Assembly: GCA_950097015.1 (NCBI GenBank)
Contig: CATNEN010000001.1
Location: 19,596,501 to 19,660,500 of the forward strand
DNA: 64,000 nucleotides
Direction of reading: 5' to 3'
From: Macrostomum hystrix
Taxonomy: Eukaryota; Platyhelminthes; Macrostomidae
In this document: positions 39,801-51,720 of the stretch, in pieces
Layout of the letters: the number at the start of each line of letters is the position of its first letter
Position numbering within the stretch: position 1 is the first letter of the stretch
Notes under the pieces: model-generated
Told to the model about the DNA's origin: nothing
Databases searched by the model: none
The model's input: the letters and a program-made list of their open reading frames with translations, nothing else
Position numbers and translations under genes: made by a program

Positions 39801-40633
39801 TAAGCCGAATATTCTAAACAGCGTCGTCTATTTGATCTCCATGTCGATGCAAATCAATGCATTCGCTGTTAACTACAAGGGCCACCCATTCATGGAATCG
39901 TTGATGGAGAATCGTCCCCTGCTATACAGCATCACAGCCGCCATTGGCTTTGTGTTCTGTTTGGCTAGCGGCTACATGCCAGAACTGTGCGACCAGTTTA
40001 GCCTGGTTGAGATCGACAAAAATGTGAGTTATGCGTACCTGAGGGTAGTAGATTAATGGCGTACCTGAGGGTAGTAGATTAATGCTGTACCTGAGGGTAG
40101 TAGATTAATGCTGTACCTGAGGGTAGTAGATTAATGCTGTACCTGAGGGTAGTAGATTAATGCTGTACCAAAGGGTAGTAGATTAATGCTGTACCTGAGG
40201 GTAGTAGATTAATGCTGTACCTGAGGGTAGTAAATTAATTGTGTACCTGAGGGTAGTAAATTAATGGTGTCCCTGAGGGTAGTAGGTTTACGGTTATGGT
40301 AATGGGTTATGGTGTACCTGAGTATCTATGGCTAATAGGGTTATGGTGTACCTGAGTGTCTATGGCTAATAGGGTTATGGTGTACCTGAGTGTCTATGGC
40401 TAATAGGGTTATGGCGTACCTGAGTGTCTATGGCTAATAGGGTTATGGCGTACCTGAGTGTCTATGGCTAATAGGGCTAATGACCTGACTACCTAGCCGT
40501 CAACCCATCACCCATCCCGCAGCTACGGAACACAATAGTACAAGTGCTGGTCGCGGACTTTATCGGCTGTTTCCTTGTTGACAGAATCCTAGATTTTTGT
40601 TTCGGCAGGGGTCGTGCTAAGCGCCTAATTTAA
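30885..40633 (+). CDS. ATP13A1: P5A-type ATPase ATP13A1, 12 exons, complete
   Basis: ER P5A ATPase that uses ATP to extract misinserted transmembrane helices (family knowledge: yeast Spf1, human ATP13A1). Exons: 30885-31163, 32428-32508, 32595-32852, 33172-33615, 33918-34121, 34519-34836, 35964-36368, 36925-37614, 38255-38644, 39343-39485, 39765-40023, 40523-40633; 3582 nt, 1193 aa, against about 1204 in human. Visible motifs: [20 protein letters not shown], the actuator LTGES near residue 310, PPELPIELS in M4, the phosphorylated Asp in DKTGTLT (about D490), GDPLEKA, KGAPE, MITGDNP and [16 protein letters not shown]- and C-terminal hydrophobic segments are present. Exon 7 begins after an AAG acceptor (35961-35963). 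Exon 8 could begin at 36925 (TAG) or 36931 (AAG). Most introns from the third onward are filled with tandem repeats; introns 1, 2 and 5 (31164-32427, 32509-32594, 34122-34518) hold none. Confidence 0.96.
32853..33045 (+). repeat. 28-bp repeat, ~7 units, starting at an ATP13A1 donor
   Basis: Each unit reads GTAGCTAAAGTTATCAG then TTTTGACTCAG. The array begins exactly at the GT of intron 3, so every unit restates the boundary CAG|GTAGCTAAAG. Confidence 0.97.
33690..33855 (+). repeat. ~21-bp repeat in ATP13A1 intron 4
   Basis: About nine units of TCCTCATCTTGTACACTCTG with TTTT/CTGT variation. Lies within the 302-bp intron. Confidence 0.93.
34848..35800 (+). repeat. Two successive arrays in ATP13A1 intron 6
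   Basis: From the donor to about 35380, some 22 units of 23 bp with core GATAAACACCCCGGATATAA. A degenerate zone follows. Then 35610-35790 has four nearly identical 40-bp units containing CACCCCCGATAAACTCCAAT. Both share the words GATAAAC and ACACCC, so the second probably grew from decayed copies of the first. Confidence 0.95.
36400..36925 (+). repeat. 28-bp repeat in ATP13A1 intron 7
   Basis: About 18 units with core GATCATCCTGGATAGATGTA, becoming degenerate (GGTTGACTA variants) toward the acceptor. The terminal CTAGATCAAG that forms the acceptor looks like a mutated unit. Confidence 0.95.
37625..38245 (+). repeat. ~25-bp repeat in ATP13A1 intron 8
   Basis: About 24 units of AATCCCCATATTGATCC plus CTGATTAA or TCATTCA. 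Starts about 10 bp after the donor and ends about 10 bp before the acceptor. Shares the word ATCCTCATTC and AAATCCCCAT with the array at 48235-48700. Confidence 0.95.
38700..39260 (+). repeat. ~32-bp repeat in ATP13A1 intron 9
   Basis: Units with core CCAGACCTTCAGGGCGATGT, mixed TTGTCCTCTCCTT and TTGTCTACTTCCT versions in a higher-order order. Open in some frames, hence spurious ORFs. Confidence 0.93.
39500..39772 (+). repeat. 91-bp triplication spanning an ATP13A1 3' splice site
   Basis: Three copies begin at 39500, 39591 and 39682. Each ends with TTTCTATTCCACAG followed by CAAAGAAGGC, i.e. a full acceptor plus the first exon bases. Acceptor copies end at 39582, 39673 and 39764; only the last leads into an open exon, since the others hit TAG within 15 codons. 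Confidence 0.95.
40030..40490 (+). repeat. Two linked arrays in ATP13A1 intron 11
   Basis: First 26-bp units with core GTACCTGAGGGTAGTAGATT, then from about 40290 34-bp units with GTACCTGAGTGTCTATGGCT. Both share GTACCTGAG. The array begins within 12 bp of the donor. Confidence 0.94.
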
Positions 40634-41149
40634 GTCCGTCAGCTGTCACCGACTGATAGTGGATTTCTGCACCGAGTTCTTCATAAAACCGAACTCCCTT
40701 GTTGTCGCATCCCTGTGTGGAGACTAATCACCCACATAAAGAATTATTCATAGTCTTTTAATTAATCCCTAAAAGCATTCTTTCCTGTTGTGCTACTTTG
40801 TGTTCTAAATTGTTTCTTTGCCTTTGCTAGTTAAACTATCTCGTCTATTAGCACAGATACCAATGTTTTTATGTAATACGTTGATTTTTGATTTAGCAAT
40901 CAATTTACAAATGCAATCAATTTGTTCTCTTGTTTATTGTTGTTTGTTTTGCTCTACTCTATTCGGTTAATTTGGGCTCGGATATTACACTTAGCAACAC
41001 CTGTTGTGCGGCAGTTCTGCTTGATTTCATGAAAAATAAAATAGTCTTTGTGGTGTCTGGTGTGACTTGAGAACTGTTGGAAATTATTTTCTCCTACTTT
41101 ATTTGATTTAATATCAAATTAGATATTTCCACACTGTCTCTCAGACCTT

Positions 41150-42360
41150 CAGGTTAAGTAAAGAGTAAAGACACCCTACCAGACCCTCACGTTAAATAAA
41201 GACACCTACTAGACCCTCACGTTAATAAAGACACCCTACCAGACCCTCACTTTAAAAAAAGACACCCTACTAGGCCCTCATGTTAAAGACACCCTACTAG
41301 ACCCTGAGGTTAAAGACACCCTACCAGACCCTCACTTAAAAAAAGACACCCTACTAGACCCTGAGGTTAAAGACACCCTACCAGACCCTCATGTTAAAGA
41401 CACCCTACTAGACCCTCACTTTAAAAAAAGACACCCTACCAGACCCTCATGTTAAAGACACCCTACTAGACCCTGAGGTTAAAGACACCCTACCAGACCC
41501 TCACTTAAAAAAAGACACCCTACTAGACCCTGAGGTTAAAGACACCCTACCAGACCCTCATGTTAAAGACACCTACTAGACCCTCACGTTAATAAAGACA
41601 CCCTACCAGACCCTCACTTAAAAAAAGACACCCTACTAGACCCTGAGGTTAAAGACACCCTACTAGACCCTGAGGTTAAAGACACCCTACCAGACCCTCA
41701 TGTTAAAGACACCCTACTAGACCCTCATGTTGAAGACACCCTACCAGACCCTCATGTTAAAGACACCCTACTAGACCCTCATGTTGAAGACACCCTACCA
41801 GACCCTCATGTTAAAGACACTCTACCAGACCCTCATGTTAAAGACACTCTACCAGACCCTCATGTTAAAGACACCCTACTAGACCCTCACGTTAATAAAG
41901 ACACCCTACCAGACCCTCATGTTAAAGACACTCTACCAGACCCTCATGTTAAAGACACCTACTAGACCCTCACGTTAATAAAGACACCCTACCAGACCCT
42001 CATGTTAAAGACACCCTACCAGACCCTCACTTAAAAAAAGACACCCTACTAGACCCTGAGGTTAAAGGCACCCTACTAGACCCTGAGGTTAAAGACACCC
42101 TACCAGACCCTCATGTTAAAGACACCCTACCAGACCCTCATGTTGAAGACACCCTTCTAGACCCTCATGTTAAAGACACCCTACTAGACCCTCATGTTGA
42201 AGACACCCTACCAGACCCTCATGTTAAAGACACCCTACCAGACCCTCATGTTGAAGACACCCTTCTAGACCCTCATGTTTAAGTCACCCTACTAGACCCT
42301 CATGTTTAAGTCACCCTACCAGACCGTCATGTTAAAGTCACCCTACTAGACCCTCAGGTT
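41150..42360 (+). repeat. ~27-bp minisatellite between ATP13A1 and MGLL
   Basis: About 45 units with core ACACCCTACCAGACCCTCAT and GTTAAAG, with TACTAG, ACGTTAATAA and CTTAAAAAAA variants. From 40634 to 41150 the spacer is AT-rich, with a possible poly(A) signal AATAAA at 41035-41040 and nothing else clear. Confidence 0.95.
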
Positions 42361-42461
42361 AATTTTAAACTTTAGTTTTTTAGCGTTTAAACACCAAATA
42401 GGACTATGGTGTGTGGCCTTGTTTCCTATGCAGCTAAATTGGTCGTTGTGATACAGCGGAC

Positions 42462-45400
42462 ATGAATTCTACAGTGTGGTCTGACGATAATGATTTCAAA
42501 CCGCGAGTGACTATGGAAGGCCAGCCTCTATACACGCATCGCTGGCCTGTAGCTGCAGGTGTGGAGCCCAGGTAGATAATGTTTGATTCCAAAGGTTTTC
42601 ATTTAGTGACCGTTAAAAATGCGAGTGGTGAACATTGTCATATTTTTGTCGTATTGAATTTGGTGCTGATTACTTTATTTGATTTTTTAATTAGTTACTC
42701 AAAAAATCTGATTTTATGGCCTCAAAATCGGCCTCAAGTGACATTGTCACTCTCCCAGATCCTCAAGTGTCACCTGTCACTCTCCCAGAACCTCAGGTGA
42801 CATTGTCACTCTCCCAGATCCTCAAGTGTCACTGTCACTCTCCCAGAACCTCAGGTGACATTGTCACTCTCCCAGATCCTCAAGTGTCACTGTCACTCTC
42901 CCAGAACCTCAGGTGACATTGTCACTCTCCCAGATCCTCAAGTGTCACTGTCACTCTCCCAGAACCTCAGGTGACATTGTCACTCTCCCACATCCTCAAG
43001 TGTCACTGTCACTCTCCCAGAACCTCAGGTGACATTGTCACTCTCCCACATCCTCAAGTGTCACTGTCACTCTCCCAGAACCTCAGGTGACATTGTCACT
43101 CTCCCACATCCTCAAGTGTCACTGTCACTCTCCCAGAACCTCAGGTGACATTGTCACTCTCCCACATCCTCAAGTGTCACTGTCACTCTCCCAGAACCTC
43201 AGGTGACATTGTCACTCTCCCACATCCTCAAGTGTCACTGTCACTCTCCCAGAACCTCAGGTGACATTGTCACTCTCCCACATCCTCAAGTGTCACTGTC
43301 ACTCTCCCAGAACCTCAGGTGACATTGTCACTCTCCCACATCCTCAAGTGTCACTGTCACTCTCCCAGAACCTCAGGTGACATTGTCACTCTGCCACATC
43401 CTCAAGTGTCACTGTCACTCTCCCAGAACCTCAGGTGACATTGTCACTCTCCCACATCCTCAAGTGTCACTGTCACTCTCCCAGAACCTCAGGTGACATT
43501 GTCACTCTCCCACATCCTCAAGTGTCACTGTCACTCTCCCAGAACCTCAGGTGACATTGTCACTCTCCCACATCCTCAAGTGTCACTGTCACTCTCCCAG
43601 AACCTCAGGTGACATTGTCACTCTCCCACATCCTCAAGTGTCACCTGTCACTCCCAGATCCTCAAGTGTCACCTGTCACTCCCAGATCCTCAAGTGTCAC
43701 CTGTCACTCCCAGATCCTCAAGTGTCACCTGTCACTCCCAGATCCTCAAGTGTCACTGTCACTCTCCCAGAACCTCAGGTGACATTGTCACTCTCCCACA
43801 TCCTCAAGTGTCACTGTCACTCTCCCAGAACCTCAGGTGACATTGTCACTCTCCCACATCCTCAAGTGTCACTGTCACTCTCCCAGAACCTCAGGTGACA
43901 TTGTCACTCTCCCACATCCTCAAGTGTCACTGTCACTCTCCCAGAACCTCAGGTGACATTGTCACTCTCCCACATCCTCAAGTGTCACCTGTCACTCTCC
44001 CAGAACCTCAGGTGACATTGTCACTCTCCCACATCCTCAAGTGTCACCTGTCACTCCCAGATCCTCAAGTGTCACCTGTCACTCCCAGATCCTCAAGTGT
44101 CACCTGTCACTCCCAGATCCTCAAGTGTCACCTGTCACTCCCAGATCCTCAAGTGTCACCTGTCACTCCCAGATCCTCAAGTGTCACCTATAACTCTCCC
44201 ACATCCTTAAGTGTCACCTGTCACTCAAATGCTACTGATTTGCTAGATTAGCGAGTAGTATAAAGGTTTTAAATTTTTAGTTGCGAATGCAGTTATCATG
44301 AATTTTCTTTGGCTAATTATTTAGCTAATTAAATAAAACTGAAGTCATTTTTGGTCTGACAACCTCGCGTGTTTTACAGGGCCCTACTATTTATTGCTCA
44401 TGGTTTGAGTGAGCACTGCTCAGCCTACAATCGCCTAGCGGCCAGTCTCAATGCAGCCGGTGTTGCGGTGTTCTCCCATGACCACTGTAAATTCCTATTG
44501 TCTGCCTCTGCCCGCTGCCAATTCCTCGCATTTTGCCTCTTGAAATTTATCCGCTTGGCTTTCTCACTTTTGTTTATTTGTTTAAATCTGCTGTAACCTG
44601 CGCTTCGGCCTGTGTTTTTAGTCTCAATTTCAGGTCTCTGAAATCCCAGATCCCCAATTTCGGGTCTCTGAAATCCCAGATCCCCAATTTCGGGTCTCTG
44701 AAATCCCAGATCCCCAATTTCGTGTCTCTGAAATCCCAGATCCCCAATTTCGGGTCTCTGAAATCCCAGATCCCCAATTTCGTGTCTCTGAAATCCCAGA
44801 TCCCCAACTTCGGGTCTCTGAAATCCCAGATCCCCAATTTCAGGTCTCTGAAATCCCAGATCCCCAATTTCGGGTCTCTGAAATGCCAGATCCCCAATTT
44901 CAGGTCTCTGAAATCCCAGATTCCCAATTTCGGGTCTCTGAAATGCCAGATCCCCAATTTCAGGTCTCTGAAATCCCAGATTCCCAATTTCGGGTCTCTG
45001 AAATCCCAGATCCCCAATTTCGGGTCTCTGAAATCCCAGATCCCCAATTTCGTGTCTCTGAAATCCCAGATCCCCAATTTCGGGTCTCTGAAATGCCAGA
45101 TTCCCAACTTCGGGTCTCTGAAATCCCAGATTCCCAAATTTCAGGTCTCTAAAATCCCAGATTCCCAATTTCAGGGCTCTAAAATCCCAGATTCCCAATT
45201 TCGTGTCTCTAAAATCCCAGATTCCCAATTTCGTGTCTCTGAAATGCCAGATCCCCAACTTCGGGTCTCTGAAATGCCAGATCCCCAATTTCGGGTCTCT
45301 AAAATCTCAGGTCCCCAATTTCGTGTGTCTGAAATCCCAGATCCCAAATTTCGGGTCTCTGAAATCCCAGATCCCAAATTTCGGGTCTCTGAAATCCCAG

Positions 45401-48167
45401 ATCCCAAATTTCGGGTCTCTGAAATCCCAGATCCCCAATTTAGGGTCTCTGAAATGCCAGATTCCCAACTTCGGGTCTCTGAAATCCCAGATTCCCAAAT
45501 TTCAGGTCTCTAAAATCCCAGATTCCCAATTTCAGGGCTCTAAAATCCCAGATTCCCAATTTCGTGTCTCTAAAATCCCAGATTCCCAATTTCGTGTCTC
45601 TGAAATGCCAGATCCCCAACTTCGGGTCTCTGAAATGCCAGATCCCCAATTTCGGGTCTCTAAAATCTCAGGTCCCCAATTTCGTGTGTCTGAAATCCCA
45701 GATCCCAAATTTCGGGTCTCTGAAATCCCAGATCCCAAATTTCGGGTCTCTGAAATCCCAGATCCCAAATTTCGGGTCTCTGAAATCCCAGATCCCCAAT
45801 TTCGTGTCTCTGAAATCCCAGATTCCAAATTTCAGGTCTCTGAAATCCCAGATCCTCATTTCTTTGGTCTATACAACCCCATATTTTTAATTTGTGTGTT
45901 CTTTAAATTCTAAAATCCCACATTAAGTTGACCATGCCATATTTGAATGCCCCAATAATCCCTTGCTTTCCTCGCAGTAACTAAAATTTTTCTCAATTAT
46001 AATTCCCGCCAAGCATGAGAATCTTGTTGCCTTCGTGGTGTTAAACACTGCTAGTGAAGCTTTGTTCTGTCTAATATCTAGAAATTATAATCTTACCAGA
46101 TAACACTAGGATATAATAGTCTTTGTACACTTTAATATAGCATGCGGTTTAAATTCATTAGAATTTATTTTTACATTTTGCTGGCATTCAAAGCAGATTT
46201 GCACTTTTATGAACGTTCAATAACAAATTTTCTGTTTATACACTCGCGTGACGTGCCTTAACATTATCTAATATTATTTCACCAACACGCAACTTATTTT
46301 TTGCCCTTATTAATACACTTTTCGTATCAGTTAACCTAATATCATTGAATTTATGTTTTAATGTTTTAACACCTATCATTATTTTCTTATCTTTATTTAT
46401 ATTTACTCCTGTTTGCATAGATTTTTCTTTATTTTTTATCAAAAACAAACAAACCCACTCAGATTTTGTAAAGCCTTTATCAAACCCTTTTAAGTGTGCA
46501 CACGCCCCTAGACAAGGCCCACCAACCCCTCACACCCAGTGTGCACACGCCCCTAGACATAGCCCACCAACCCCTCCCACCCAGTGTGCACACGCCCCTA
46601 GACAAACACTACCAACCCCTCACACCCAGTGTGCACACGCCCCTAGACAGAGCCCACCAACCCCTCACACCCAGTGTGCACACGCCCCTAGACAGAGCCC
46701 ACCAACCCCTCACACCCAGTGTGCACACGCCCCTAGACAAAGCCCACCAACCCCTCACACCCAGTGTGCACACGCCCCTAGACAGAGCCCACCAACCCCT
46801 CAAACCCAGTGTGCACACGGCCCTAGACAAAGCCCACCAACCCCTCACACCCAGTGTGCACACGCCCCTAGACAGAGCCCACCAACCCCTCAAACCCAGT
46901 GTGCACACGGCCCTAGACAAAGCCCACCAACCCCTCCCACCCAGTGTGTACACGCCCCTAGACAGAGCCCACCAACCCCTCACACCCAGTGTGCACACGC
47001 CCCTAGACAGAGCCCACCAACCCCTCACACCCAGTGTGCACTCCCCCCTAGACAAACACCACCAACCCCTCACACCCAGTGTGCACACGGCCCTAGACAA
47101 AGCCCACCAACCCCTCCCACCCAGTGTGCACTCCCCCCTAGACAAACACCACCAACCCCTCACACCCAGTGTGCACACGGCCCTAGACAAAGCCCACCAA
47201 CCCCTCCCACCCAGTGTTCACACGCCCCTCCACCAACCCCTCACACCCAATGTACAGCCACATTAGCCACCATCACCTTTAATCACCCTCCATACTAGAT
47301 GGTCACGGCCGCAGTCCCGGAGTCCGCGCCTACGTCACCCACATGGACCAGATGGTGATGCCTGTGCTTAGTCACGTGACCCAGATTCGCACCGCCTTCC
47401 CCGGCAAGCCATTGTTCATCCTTGGCCACTCGATGGGCGGCCTTGTGGCGGTTCTGTGCGCCAGGGATTTGCCGCACCTATTTGAGGGTGTCATCCTGGT
47501 TGCTCCCGCTCTGGGACTGCATGCGCCCGCCTGGAAAATCTGGCTTGGAACCATCGCCAGCTACATCTGTCCGCAGGTAAGTCTCATATCTTAGCCCTCC
47601 ATCCATCTAGGTCATCAATCTGGCCATAGCCCTCCACCTAACTGGGTCATCAATCTGGTCATAGCCTCCATCCAACTGGGTCATCAATCTGGTCATAGCC
47701 CTCCAACCAACTGGGTCATGAATCTGGTCATAGCCCTCCACCCATCTGGGTCATGAATCTGGTCATAGCCCTCCACCCATCTGGGTCATCAATCTCTGCA
47801 GATGCTGGTGCCAGGCACTGGCTGCCAGCCGCAGAACAGCACCTCGGATGAGAACATTCAGGAGGAGATCATGACAGACCCGCTGCAGTTCAATCTGGGC
47901 GCCCGTCTAGGCTCCGTTCTGACCCTGCTCAACTGCATCAACTCACTGGCTGATTATAAGGCCAACTTCCCCATGCTGGCTATGCACTCTGAGCACGACA
48001 CCATCACGGCCTGCGAGCCAACTAAGAAGTTCGTTGAGCGAGCCATCTCGGCTGACAAGGAACTGCAGGTGTTTCAAAATGTGCGCCACCAATTGCACAA
48101 CGAATGCGAGCCGTTCCGTCTGGATATTCATAGGCGCATTGTGGACTGGGTGCTGAAGCGCGCCTAG
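42462..48167 (+). CDS. MGLL: Monoglyceride lipase (alpha/beta hydrolase), four exons
   Basis: Serine hydrolase that splits 2-monoacylglycerols into glycerol and a fatty acid (family role). Exons 42462-42571, 44380-44486, 47299-47576 and 47802-48167 give 861 nt, 286 aa, in phase; human MGLL is about 303 aa. Exon 2 carries ALLFIAHGLSEHCSAYNRLA with the oxyanion HG motif and FSHDH. Exon 3 continues YGHGRSPG and has the nucleophile elbow GHSMGG with Ser117. Exon 4 supplies the likely acid Asp231 in MHSEHD and the catalytic His in NVRHQLHNE (261 or 264). A hydrophobic stretch after the elbow matches the membrane-facing cap. All three introns hold tandem arrays, intron 2 two of them. A related alpha/beta hydrolase is possible, but the match to MGLL is close. 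Confidence 0.93.
42725..44215 (+). repeat. 29/58-bp minisatellite in MGLL intron 1
   Basis: Alternating half-units CACTCTCCCAGAACCTCAGG and CACTCTCCCACATCCTCAAG, with CTGTCACTCCCAGATCC variants near both ends. Opening units contain CACTCTCCCAGATCCTCAAG, the same 20-mer that forms the core of the array at 2690-4860. Confidence 0.97.
44635..45860 (+). repeat. 30-bp minisatellite in MGLL intron 2
   Basis: About 41 units with core AATCCCAGATCCCCAATTTC and GGGTCTCTGA. The block 45134-45490 is repeated almost exactly 361 bp downstream (45495-45851), including its private variants. Nearly stop-free on both strands. Confidence 0.97.
46490..47255 (+). repeat. 45-bp minisatellite in MGLL intron 2
   Basis: About 16 units containing CCCAGTGTGCACACGCCCCT and AGCCCACCAACCCCT. 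GTGCAC is palindromic. The period is a multiple of three, producing a 317-codon open frame that I regard as spurious. Ends about 45 bp before the exon 3 acceptor. Between 45870 and 46490 there is unremarkable AT-rich intron. Confidence 0.96.
47590..47798 (+). repeat. ~35-bp repeat filling MGLL intron 3
   Basis: About six units with core CATCTGGGTCATCAATCTGG and TCATAGCCCTCCA. Begins within 15 bp of the donor, and the final unit supplies CATCAATCTCTGCAG, the acceptor itself. Confidence 0.95.
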
Positions 48168-48234
48168 GATTAGCCTACGATAGTCGTCTGCTTGTGTAAG
48201 ACTCGAAAAAATTATCTAATCATTCCTATTTTAA

Positions 48235-48700
48235 GGAATCCCCATTCTGAAATCCCCATTGTAAATTCAATGGATCCTAAATCCCCATTCTGTAATCCCC
48301 ATTCTAAATTCAAAGGATCCTAAATCCTCATTCTGAAATCCCCATTCTAAATTCAAAGGATCCTAAATCCTCATTCTGAAATCCCCATTCTAAATTCAAA
48401 GGATCCTAAATCCTCATTCTGAATTCCCCATTCTAAACTCCAAAGATCCCAAATCCTCATTCTGAAATCCCCATTCTAAATTCAAAGGATCCCAAATCCT
48501 CATTCTGAAATCCCCATTCTAAATTCAAAGGATCTTAAATCCTCATTCTGAAATCCCCATTCTAAATTCCAAAGATCCCAAATCCTCATTCTGAAATCCC
48601 CATTCTAAATTCAAAGGATCCTAAATCCTCATTCTGAATTCCCCATTCTAAACTCCAAAGATCCCAAATCCTCATTCTGAAATCCCCCATTCTAAGAAAT
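48235..48700 (+). repeat. ~42-bp repeat downstream of MGLL
   Basis: About 11 units containing CCTCATTCTGAAATCCCCAT and TCTAAATTCAAAGGATC. Starts about 70 bp past the MGLL stop, so likely in its 3' UTR or flank. Confidence 0.94.
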
Positions 48701-49167
48701 TCTCGAACAGTAATCCTTACTCTTATTATGAAGAATCTCAGATCCTTAAGTTTTGATTGCAATCAAAGAAACCCAGAGCCTTCAGTCCTGAAAGTTGAAA
48801 ATACATTTTTAAACGTGAAAAGTTATTGTGGATTATTCTGAAAATGTGATTTTTCAATATAAATACTACTAACTGTTTCCACAAGGTGAGTAGTATATAA
48901 ATGCGAGAAATTATCAGAACAAATCGTCGGGTGCTTCCAGTTTGATTAAATAACATGCCGATTAGTACTCTTTGGCCACTAAAGGATCAGTTTTTTACTT
49001 GATACTGTCAATTGATATTTATATTTTGTGCGCCTTGTCAATTATTTATTGTTTGTTTAAATATTCGATTTGATTCCTGTTTTTTCTCTACTGATTTTTG
49101 TTTTCTCTTTAATAAAATTTCTCAACTTCAAACTAGCTTTTTAGTTACTATAAAATATTTGCGAATC

Positions 49168-49478
<311 letters not shown>

Positions 49479-49974
49479 CAAATCGTGCCAATAACGTTCG
49501 AAGTTGAGAAATGCTTGAGTTCTAGTTAGTATTCCAGTATATTTGGAAATATTCTGTGCTAGATGATATGATCATAATTTGTCCTTTGACATTGCTAGAT
49601 GATTTTACCATGTTTGTCCATGGACATTGTGTTTTTTAAGTCGGCTCGCTGAACGGGTTGATGATGTCCAATAAAAATTATTTATAGAACTATGAAACTA
49701 GCTTTCCTGAAATTTTCCAATGGTGCTCCCCGCTCTCTAAATCATTTGGTTTGTTTTGTTTACTTTCCTGGTTGCTAGTGTCAATAAAAACATGCCTAGT
49801 TTACGCTTAGCAACCGCTGTTGTCAAGCAGCAGCAGCTTTGAGCATCTGCAGGTCGGAGTAGACGGCTAATTTTTTAAAATAATTATTGCGTCACTATTT
49901 TGTCATAAAGCTGTGTTTTTGCTCATATCCGATGTACTCAATATTTCAACCTGCCTCATGACCAATGATTTTAT

Positions 49975-50870
49975 GACCACTCAGCTCTTGTAATGAAAGT
50001 TAATGACCACCCAATGCTCATATTAGATGGAAGGCAATGACCATTCAAAGCTCATAGTAGATAGAAGGTAATGACCATTCAATGCTCATAATAGATGGAA
50101 GGCAATGACCATTCAATGCTCATATTAGATAGAAGGTAATGACCATTCAAAGCTCATAGTAGATAGAAGGTAATGACCATTCAATGCTCATAATAGATGG
50201 AAGGTAATGACCATTCAATGCTCATAATAGATGGAAGGTAATGACCATTCAATGCTCATAATAGATGGAAGGTAATGACCATTCAAAGCTCATAGTAGAT
50301 AGAAGGTAATGACCATTCAAAGCTCATAATAGATGGAAGGCAATGACCATTCAAAGCTCATAATAGATGAAAGGCAATGACCATTCAATGCTCATAATAG
50401 ATGGAAGGCAATGACCATTCAATGCTCATAATAGATGGAAGGCAATGACCATTCAATGCTCATAATAGATGGAAGGCAATGACTACTCAATGCTCATAAT
50501 AGATGGAAGGCAATGACCATTCAAAGCTCATAATAGATGGAAGGCAATGACCATTCAATGCTCATATTAGATGGAAGGCAATGACCATTCAATGCTCATA
50601 TTAGATGGAAGGCAATGACCATTCAATGCTCATATTAGATGGAAGGCAATGACCATTCAATGCTCATAATAGATGGAAGGCAATGACCATTCAATGCTCA
50701 TAATAGATGGAAGGCAATGACCATTCAATGCTCATAATAGATGGAAGGTAATGACCATTCAATGCTCATATTAGATGGAAGGCAATGACCATTCAATGCT
50801 CATAATAGCTCGTAGATAAAAGGTAATGACCACTGAATGCAAACATTCGTCTTTGATTAAGGATACTTGA
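49975..50870 (+). repeat. 34-bp intergenic minisatellite
   Basis: About 26 units with core GGAAGGCAATGACCATTCAA and TGCTCATAATAGAT; GGC/GGT and ATG/AAG variants are interspersed. Followed to 51160 by plain AT-rich DNA. Confidence 0.96.
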
Positions 50871-51229
50871 TTGATCATTCAATGCAATAGCTGAAAAATT
50901 TTGTCCAGCTTTTTAAAAAAAAGTTTAAAGCGAACAAATTTAATATTTTTTATCTATAAATTAACTTTTTTGTAGAATTACATTTTAAGTACTGTTATAT
51001 AACGTTTGCTAGCTTCAATACTCTGTGATTATACTGGTGTTTTACAAATATTTTATTGACTCTGCGGTTTTACTTAAAAATAAAGTATTGAACTTAAAAG
51101 TGTCGCAGTTCCTTGTTTTTTTCAAGTGTCTCAAAAAGTTACAGTTGATATAGAATGATAGCGGTGGATTGGTTAGAGGGGAATAGGGGAGTTGCCCCCC
51201 TGACATTTGTTTTTGCTGCACCCGAACTG

Positions 51230-51720
51230 AGCAACGCAAGCACACGAAACTCAAGAACACGTCTTCAGCTCTTTAGACCATCGAGATATTCAATGGTTCT
51301 GGCCGACGGTCGGATTTTTCCCATATGCGCTAGTGTATTTCATTCACTCCTATACTCAAATTAGCACTGCGCCTCAGTGCGGCCTTGCCAGGCCTTCAAA
51401 ATTGATGAGCATGTCACCCGAATGTGCCTGCATCAGCTCCGACTTCGGTGGTCACTTACCTTCAAGGGCTACAACAGGTGGAATAGGCCACTATGGACAC
51501 CTTGACGCGAATTTCTCGAATTTCACAGATCAAACCTAAATGTTAGGCGCAGCTCAACCACAGGACACCCTCTCCTAGTCTGCCAACCAATGAGCACCAC
51601 CCAGCGCTGTTAGCATTCGGGCGCTGACAATAATAATTTCAGGTGGGTGTTACCCCTGTGTATAAAAACGGGTGGCGAAATGCTTTGGTAGTCCTACTGT
51701 TAATAGCATTGTTAGGTCGG
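51230..51720 (+). mobile_element. Dispersed ~370-bp nonautonomous repeat, copy 2
   Basis: Inverted relative to, and closely similar to, the copy at 13760-14150. Beyond the shared part it continues to a TATA-like GTGTATAAAAACGGGTGGCG (about 51658), which also resembles 1287-1310. It lies just upstream of the kinase gene and may contribute promoter sequence. Confidence 0.75.

Noticed and set aside
44425-45913. Repeat-protein ORFs of 287-326 codons on both strands
   Set aside because: Same cause: a 30-bp stop-free tandem unit in an intron.
46345-47298. A 317-codon Pro/His/Thr-rich ORF that could be a secreted repeat protein
   Set aside because: It is the 45-bp intronic array read in frame, open on the other strand too, and inside MGLL intron 2 between exons that join in phase.
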